In this document: positions 57,993 to 64,000 of the stretch, piece by piece | Layout: the number at the start of each line of letters is the position of its first letter | Numbering within the stretch: the first letter of the stretch is position 1 | NCBI GenBank assembly: GCA_018398575.1 | Contig: JAGTXZ010000019.1 | Span: 248,001-312,000, forward strand | Source: Ampelomyces quisqualis | Taxonomy: Eukaryota > Ascomycota > Dothideomycetes > Pleosporales > Phaeosphaeriaceae | DNA length: 64,000 nucleotides | Direction of reading: 5' to 3' | The notes under the pieces: generated by a model | Database searches by the model: none | Told to the model about the DNA's origin: nothing | Seen by the model: the letters and a program-made list of their open reading frames with translations, nothing else | Program-made: the position numbers and the translations under genes

Positions 57993-58264
57993 ATCACGCA
58001 ATGCACGCTAAGACGGAGTTTTGGATGCAACAACGCGATGAGCCGCATACCGCAACCTATCGCCCGAAAGACTGTCTGGAACAAGCCAATCATGACGCCA
58101 GTACCACATTGCGAATCCTCATGCCGTCGCCTCGGCACTTTCTTTGCCGATGTCGGTATAGGTAGATATATAGACTTTCTCGCTGTTGGGGCGTGGCTAA
58201 CCCACCTCGTAGTCTTCACCCACATTTCCCGCCCCAGGTGCAAAGTGCAGGTCTTGAGTTTAAG

Positions 58265-61200
58265 ATGCACTTCCAAGACAGCCAGTCGGCTGGCCCTGGC
58301 GCTGAACAGCGGCCATTCACGGACTTCAACAAGAAATCTTCGAGCCTGCCTTTTGGACAGGATCTCGAACTTGCTGCTATCAGCGGGCCAACTTACCTGA
58401 CCGCGCAGATACTCGTGCAGCAAGTCGCGTATGCACTCTCCGACAAGATCTTCGCCTACTCCGCCGAATCATTCGACCTTGACGTAGCAGTTCAGTATTG
58501 GCAAGAGAAGGGCGAGAAGAATGCTTTTGGGTACGAGACTGGCGTGTCTTCTTTGCAAACAAAGACGGGCGCAGGTGCTCTCGCTTTGGGCTACATATTC
58601 TCCAAAGACTTCGACCTGAAGAAGCGCCACATTCCTCAGTCGATTGTCGCCTCTTCCGCTACCCTCAACTACCTCCGCGCCTCACTCGACCAGCTATCGC
58701 TCCTCTACTCGGTTGCAAGCCCCCTCACCGCTCATATCGCCGCTGTCGACTACTCTGCGAAATCGAACGCCGGGCTGGTGACCGACTATGTCTCCTCTCT
58801 TACATTGGCTGAGGACCTTGGGCTTGGTCTAGTCTGCAGTCCTTCGATCTTCGAGACTCAACATATGGCGCTTTTCGCGACTCTCCTGTCAAGCGTCATG
58901 CCCACAATCCACACATACGATGGCGTCACCGTCGGCAGGGAGACTGCAAGGTTGGTGGACACACTGGACCAGAGCAGACTGATCAACAGCTACCAGGCTG
59001 TCTTGAAGGCAGTTTCGGAGGTGGACAGGAAGCACTCTGATCATGCGGGACGCGTTGTGCGACTGCTTGAGGCATTCAATGACGAGCTCGGTGAGGACTA
59101 CAAGCTGTTCGACTATTACGGCCACCAAGAACCCGAGAGCGTACTGGTCGTTCTTGGTACTGTCGAGGCATCGTTGACCGCCCAGGTCGCGAATGCTTTG
59201 TCGCGGGATGGCGACACGGTCGGTGTCATCAACGTCCGCGTTTATCGACCCTTCGTCGAAGAGGCGTTCTTGGAGGCTCTACCCAAGAGCACTCGTCGCG
59301 TCTCTGTCCTCGGTCAGGTCAAGGACGAGGCAGCTGTCTTCGACCCTGCTGAGTTCTCTCAGCTGTACTCCGATGTTCTCGTGGCCATTCAGTTTGCGTT
59401 CGACCGCAATGTCGAAGTCTCCGACGTCAAGTACTCGCGCGAGCAGGTCTGGACGCCAAGCAACATCCTAGATATCTTCCGCCAGATTCACGGAGAGAAG
59501 ATTCAGAGTGCAATTCGCTCGCATGTTGAGATTATGGACACTGCCGATGTCAAGCAGTACACTTTCTGGGACCTTGATGAGTCAGCTGCCGCTAGCGCTC
59601 CGGTCGTTCTTGGCAAGCTTTTCTCATCCGACTCCTCCAAGAATGTATTCGTGCGAAGCGGCTATGACAACCTCGTTCAAGGCGGTGTCTCTCGCACCGA
59701 TATTCGCAGCGCAGACTACACTGTCGAGGCGCCCTACGCCATCGAACAGGCAGATATCGCGTTCATCGGCGACGCCAGTATTCTGTCTACTTTTGATGTA
59801 CTAAATAGCGTCAAGACCGACAGCGCAATTATTGTCAAGCTGCCAGGCGTCAAGGACGACGATATCGAGAAGAAGCTCTCTGCTGCTTTCCGCAAGGCGC
59901 TGGCAGACAAGGACGTCCAATTGTTCGTTCTTGATCCTGTCCTGTCAGAGCTGGTAGCCGACGACGCCACCTTAGAATCATACCTGACGCAGCTGGCTTT
60001 CCTGAAGGTTGCGCGGGATGATCTTCTTACCTCCAGCTTGTCCAAGCTAGCTGCGATTAACGGTAGCCCTGAAACCTTGGGGAAGCTTGCTCAGCAGGTT
60101 GAAAGTGCACTTCGTGAAGTGGAGGTTCCAGCTGAGTGGGCAACTGTTGAGGAAGATGTTGAGCCACTGCGCCTGCCATCTGACATCAATGTTAACAGCT
60201 TTGCTGCGTTCGACCGCAATGAGACTGAGCCTCCCACATTCCCCAAGGACTGGAAGGTAGCCGCTAAGGGTCTCGCTTTCAAAGAGGCTTTCGCCACCGA
60301 GATTGCTCTCCGGCCCGATCTTGGCATCAAAACTGCTGTCGTCACCGTCAAGGAGCACCGCCGTCTCACTCCACTCAGCTATGACCGTAATATCTTCCAC
60401 ATTGAGTTTGATCTCGGAAACTCTGGTGTCACTTATGCCATCGGCGAAGCTCTCGGCATCCACGCAGACAACGACAAGGTTCACGTTGAAGAATTTATCA
60501 AGTGGTATGGTCTCAACCCAGATGAGGTTGTTGAAGTGCCTTCACGCGAAGATCCTGACGTTCTGGTCAACCGCACCGTCTACCAGTCGCTGCTGCAGAA
60601 TGTGGACATCTTCGGTCGTCCACCCAAGCGCTTCTATGAGGCACTTGCGGATTTCGCCGATGATGAGGCCGAGAAGAGGGAACTGCTACAGCTGCTCAGC
60701 GCAGAAGGTGCTACAGAGTTCAAGCGCCGGGCTGAGGTCGACACGGTCACTTACGCTGACATCCTCCTTGAGTTCCCATCTGCACGACCCGCCTTCCACG
60801 ACATTGTCCGCATTGTCAGTCCCATGAAGCGTCGCGAGTACTCTATTGCTTCGTCCCAGCACGTTACGCCCAGCGCCGTGTCTCTTCTCATCGTCACTGT
60901 AAATTGGGTAGACCCCAGGGGTCGCGACCGCTTTGGCCAAGCAACGCGCTTCCTCGACTCTCTGACCGTCGGCACACCTGTAACTGTCTCCGTCAAGCCC
61001 TCCGTCATGAAACTACCACCCAAGACTACGGCACCCATCATCATGGCCGGCCTCGGAACTGGTCTCGCCCCCTTCCGCGCCTTCGTCCAAGAACGCGCCT
61101 ACCAGAAACAACAAGGCTACGAAATCGGCGAAGTCCTCCTGTACATGGGCTCGCGCCACCAACGCGAAGAATATCTCTTCGGCGAAGAATGGGAAGCCTA

Positions 61201-61501
61201 CCAAGACGCGGGCATCATCACGCTTCTTGGCCGCGCCTTCTCCCGCGACCAGCCGCAGAAGATTTACATCCAGGACCGCATGCGACAAACGCTCACTGAT
61301 ATTCGCCGCAGCTATCTTCAAAAGGAAGGCGCATTTTATCTGTGTGGACCGACGTGGCCTGTTCCCGACGTTACCAATGTGTTGGAGGAGGCGATTGTGG
61401 TGGAGCATAAGGCGAAGAATCCGGGTGCAAAGAAGGTGGATAGTAGGAAGGAGATTGACAAGTTGAAGGATGAGGGAAGATATGTTCTTGAGGTTTATTA
61501 G
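58265..61501 (+). CDS. MET10: Assimilatory sulfite reductase (NADPH) flavoprotein subunit
   Basis: Single exon, 1078 residues from ATG 58265 (open upstream to 58193; an upstream spliced exon is possible). This is the alpha subunit that passes electrons from NADPH through FAD/FMN to the siroheme subunit, reducing sulfite to sulfide for Met/Cys synthesis. The N-terminal part is a pyruvate-ferredoxin-oxidoreductase-like region (SGPTYLTAQILVQQVAYALS, KTGAGALALGYIFSKDFD). The C-terminal part is a ferredoxin-NADP reductase unit: FAD-binding REYSIASSQ, NADPH-binding AGLGTGLAPFRAFVQER, GSRHQREEYLFGEEW, then FYLCGPTWPVPDV. As in yeast Met10, no separate canonical flavodoxin block is obvious in the order of bacterial CysJ. 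Length matches fungal Met10 (about 1030-1090). It is the last gene before the right-hand AT-rich block, about 660 bp from it. Confidence 0.95.
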   Translation: MHFQDSQSAGPGAEQRPFTDFNKKSSSLPFGQDLELAAISGPTYLTAQILVQQVAYALSDKIFAYSAESFDLDVAVQYWQEKGEKNAFGYETGVSSLQTKTGAGALALGYIFSKDFDLKKRHIPQSIVASSATLNYLRASLDQLSLLYSVASPLTAHIAAVDYSAKSNAGLVTDYVSSLTLAEDLGLGLVCSPSIFETQHMALFATLLSSVMPTIHTYDGVTVGRETARLVDTLDQSRLINSYQAVLKAVSEVDRKHSDHAGRVVRLLEAFNDELGEDYKLFDYYGHQEPESVLVVLGTVEASLTAQVANALSRDGDTVGVINVRVYRPFVEEAFLEALPKSTRRVSVLGQVKDEAAVFDPAEFSQLYSDVLVAIQFAFDRNVEVSDVKYSREQVWTPSNILDIFRQIHGEKIQSAIRSHVEIMDTADVKQYTFWDLDESAAASAPVVLGKLFSSDSSKNVFVRSGYDNLVQGGVSRTDIRSADYTVEAPYAIEQADIAFIGDASILSTFDVLNSVKTDSAIIVKLPGVKDDDIEKKLSAAFRKALADKDVQLFVLDPVLSELVADDATLESYLTQLAFLKVARDDLLTSSLSKLAAINGSPETLGKLAQQVESALREVEVPAEWATVEEDVEPLRLPSDINVNSFAAFDRNETEPPTFPKDWKVAAKGLAFKEAFATEIALRPDLGIKTAVVTVKEHRRLTPLSYDRNIFHIEFDLGNSGVTYAIGEALGIHADNDKVHVEEFIKWYGLNPDEVVEVPSREDPDVLVNRTVYQSLLQNVDIFGRPPKRFYEALADFADDEAEKRELLQLLSAEGATEFKRRAEVDTVTYADILLEFPSARPAFHDIVRIVSPMKRREYSIASSQHVTPSAVSLLIVTVNWVDPRGRDRFGQATRFLDSLTVGTPVTVSVKPSVMKLPPKTTAPIIMAGLGTGLAPFRAFVQERAYQKQQGYEIGEVLLYMGSRHQREEYLFGEEWEAYQDAGIITLLGRAFSRDQPQKIYIQDRMRQTLTDIRRSYLQKEGAFYLCGPTWPVPDVTNVLEEAIVVEHKAKNPGAKKVDSRKEIDKLKDEGRYVLEVY

Positions 61502-62159
61502 ATAGGGTCGCGAGACTAGATCGGGAGGAAGAGAGAAGGGGTATAGATCAATAGATTCATGAATTCTTTCCATGATGAGCTATAGGTGTGAGCGTGATAC
61601 TATCGTCTGTATTGTTTCATAAATTGGAGTCTGTACCCTGATCGCATGGCCGTCTATTTGCGTGCTTTCATTACAATGCCTCCATATGCTACAAGTGATA
61701 CATTCTGCGTGCGCACGAGGTCGCAGTATTGTGCGATCGTTTCGCGGGTTTGGTTTGGTAGCATCACCTAACTTCGCACGACTTCTGTCAGTGTCCATGC
61801 ATCTACATTCGTGTGTATGTCGATGTGGGATCCTTGTTTGTGGCAAGGTACAGTGTAGTGAATGAGTGACAGTAGTGCGCGACAAAGCGTGTGGTGGCAC
61901 TTTGACCGACGTGATGCACGTTCGCGTTTTGGAGAGGAGTAGCGTTCCCATCCTACATTAGTCTGACCTGTAATTTGGTACGAAGCGTTTCAGTATTAGG
62001 TGAGATCACATTTCCCAGTGCGGTTGCAAAGTCGTGTTAATCGAGTGGAATCAAATCTTAACCGAAATTGATAAGGCGTTATCAGTCTATTAGTGCGTGT
62101 CTTAGTATCTGTTGCGGTAAATATACACTGCGACTAGGCGCACGCGTCTATATCTAAAC
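61502..62159. other. Intergenic transition to AT-rich DNA
   Basis: 3' flank of MET10; composition remains ordinary until about 62150 and then drops to AT-rich. Confidence 0.5.
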
Positions 62160-63485
62160 GCATTGTAGAGACTGCGTGGTTTTAGATTATACTACACTAT
62201 TAGATTTTATAGGGTTTACAAGATAGAATCTAAAAGAGCTATAGTAGCTTAATATATTGTTCTTCTATTTATAACACCTAGTCTATCTTAGAGTTTTTAT
62301 TTATATTACTCTTATTACTAGGTATAGCTAGTATGTTTTTACTTAGCTACATATATTTATAGGCTAAGTTTCTACTTAATTATATTAGTCTAACTCTAAG
62401 TTACACTAGAAAATAGAGTTTAAAGTACTCTAGAATAGGTATAGGTTAGGTAGAGTTATATAAGCTATAGGTAGAGGTAAGAGTTAGGTTATATAAGCTA
62501 TATAGATAGAGTAAAGTTAGGTTATATAGACTAGAAGTTAGAGTTAAATTATAGTTAGATAGAGTTAGATTTAATAGTAGTTAGGTTACCTAGCTTATTT
62601 TATAGGTTATAAAAAGCGTTAGAAATAAGGATATCTATAGGGTAAAATTATTAAAAACAATAGGTAATAGATAAGATAGTGCGAATTTGTTATTTCTTTT
62701 AGTGCTAACCAAACTCCTTAATATATACTCAAAGCATTAGATCTAGATTACTAATTCGCAATTTCAGTTACTTGTTATCTAGTTTCTAATTTCCAGAAAC
62801 TAGCTATCTAGTTTCTGGAAACTAGTATTCTAGTTTTAGCTTCTAGCTATCTAGTTTAAGAGTCTATCTTTTAGTTTTACTAGTAACTTGTAACTAATAT
62901 CTAGTTTCACTAGTTTTATTAGATAGTTACTAGGTTTTAGACCCTAGCGTTAAGTATTAGCTAGTTTCAGATAGTTTTAGGTTAGTTTTGCCTGTACTGC
63001 CCAATTGAGAGCTCTATAATTTTAGTCCTCTTATAAGTAATTTAGATCTTAGCCGTTACTAGGCCTATTTAGGATGTTAGGATTAGAATCAGGAGCCTTA
63101 ACATCTATTTTTAGAAATAACTAAGCAGGCTAGTATAGCGCCTATATTAATTACGTAATTACAAGAATAAGCTAATTTTTTATAAGCTTTTCTTAAAATT
63201 TGTATATTTAGTTTATTTATAATTGCTAGATTAGTACTAGCGTATATATAATTCTATGTCTAGACTAATATAAACTTTGTTTATAGTTTTATATTATATT
63301 GTTATACTTTATTGTAACTAGTAGAGTTACTACTAGAAATAATTTCTTATTTTGTTAAGTTTTAAACATAACGTTAACTTACTTATTCTGTAAAAATATA
63401 AGATTACTTAATTTTAACATACTTTCTTAAGCTAATATTTTTATAAGAGGTATTTAAGTTATTTTTAGGTTGTTAAATATTATAT
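62160..63485. other. AT-rich decayed repeat sequence
   Basis: TpA-rich sequence with no readable gene. It contains degenerate tandem GTTAGGTTATATA-type repeats at about 62430-62590 and a perfect hairpin at 62790-62821. By position it should include the 3' LTR of the copia element to its right, but I cannot mark LTR ends with confidence. Confidence 0.6.
62790..62821. repeat. Perfect 14-bp hairpin
   Basis: TTTCCAGAAACTAG (62790-62803) and its exact reverse complement CTAGTTTCTGGAAA (62808-62821) flank a 4-nt loop. It lies in the AT-rich block; further CTAG-rich words surround it. Confidence 0.9.
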
Positions 63486-63489
63486 TAAA

Positions 63490-64000
63490 GCTAGAGTTAT
63501 TAAGAGCTTTAGTTAGGATATTCGCTAGTTACTCTTTAGTAGGAATATAGCTTAGATCTATTTTTTCTTCTAATTTTTTTCTCTAACAAAATAATATTAT
63601 ATATCTTTATGTTTTGTTTTTGCGTAGTGCTCTAGATTTTTTGCTAACGCTATAGCTAGTTAGCTATTGCTAAATAAATAGAATTTTTTAGTTTCTTCTT
63701 TTTTAAGAAGTAAATCTATATTTAGTTATTTATATATTTCTATTAAATAGAGTTATTCTTTTATAGCGTCTTTTAGTGCGTTATATTCTGCTTCGCAGCT
63801 ACTTAAGGTAGTAGTTTTTTGTAATTTACTTAACTAGCTTATAGGTATATTATTAAAGGTAAATAAATAGCTAGTTGTGCTTTTTCTTGTTATAAGGTTA
63901 CCTCCTCAATCTGCATCTGTATACCCTAGTAATATAGGTGTAGATTGCAAAGATTTAAAGTAGAGTCCTTTAGAACTATTATCTTTATTATTTAGATATA
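63490..64000 (-). mobile_element. Ty1/copia retrotransposon, RNase H end of pol, RIP-degraded
   Basis: On the minus strand, from the right edge downward, the copia RNase H domain is readable. It runs GYTDAD (about 63926 to 63909) followed by a TGA in the Trp position, then GGNLITRKSTTSYLFTFNNI, KLQKTTTLSSCEAEYNALKD, NSQLAIALAKNLEHYAKTKH-like sequence, and finally SYIPTKE-stop-LANILTKAL near 63500. The acidic residues of the RNase H site (D in TDAD, E in SCEAEY) remain, while several Trp and Gln codons are stops of RIP type. Reverse transcriptase and integrase would lie beyond position 64000. Confidence 0.88.

Overview
The window comes from the nuclear genome of a filamentous ascomycete (Pezizomycotina), most likely a Dothideomycete. 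Evidence for this: genes carry short GT...AG introns, mostly 46-70 nt; the protein families are fungal (Zn2Cys6 regulator, WSC proteins, DUF1752/DUF3295, DUF1996, TCO89-like); and a gene-rich, GC-balanced core is flanked by AT-rich blocks of transposons mutated in the manner of repeat-induced point mutation (RIP). The RIP call rests on many TpA dinucleotides and on stop codons that fall where TGG or CAA codons are expected.

Layout. 1-11350 is a decayed repeat block. It holds part of a Ty3/gypsy element (minus strand, cut by the left edge), a small GC-normal island at 5155-5530, and a 5.8 kb AT-rich section bounded by TAGTAA-type repeat arrays. That section contains a near-perfect long palindrome (about 7541-8037) and a hAT transposase whose frame is broken only by RIP-type stops. 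11539-61501 is the genic core. 62160-64000 is a second decayed block with the RNase H end of a Ty1/copia element (minus strand, running off the right edge).

Core genes in order: LSB3/YSC84-like actin-patch protein (+), amidase (+), a broken B3/B4-domain gene (+), a broken DUF1996 gene (+), an unknown disordered protein (-), a zinc-finger Q/H-rich nuclear-type protein (-), an ABC-F ATPase (-), an unknown basic protein (+), a TCO89-like TORC1 subunit (+), a small GPI-type surface protein (+), a BTB-like protein (+), a 47-residue membrane protein (+), heterochromatin protein HP1 (-) divergent from chaperonin subunit CCT5 (+), a DUF1752/DUF3295 protein (-), a three-WSC membrane protein (-) divergent from a Zn2Cys6 regulator (+), an F-box protein (+), and the MET10-type sulfite reductase flavoprotein (+).

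These genes are unrelated housekeeping and regulatory loci; I see no biosynthetic cluster, operon-like set or defence system. Two long intervals (37.9-42.6 kb and 44.4-49.7 kb) hold no gene I can support. The most unusual points are the long palindrome in the repeat block, the preserved but nonsense-riddled hAT frame, two neighbouring decayed genes at 16.2-18.4 kb, and very small coding exons in HP1 (7 nt) and in the Zn2Cys6 DNA-binding motif (29 nt). All splice structures were predicted by eye from frame continuity and splice-site motifs.
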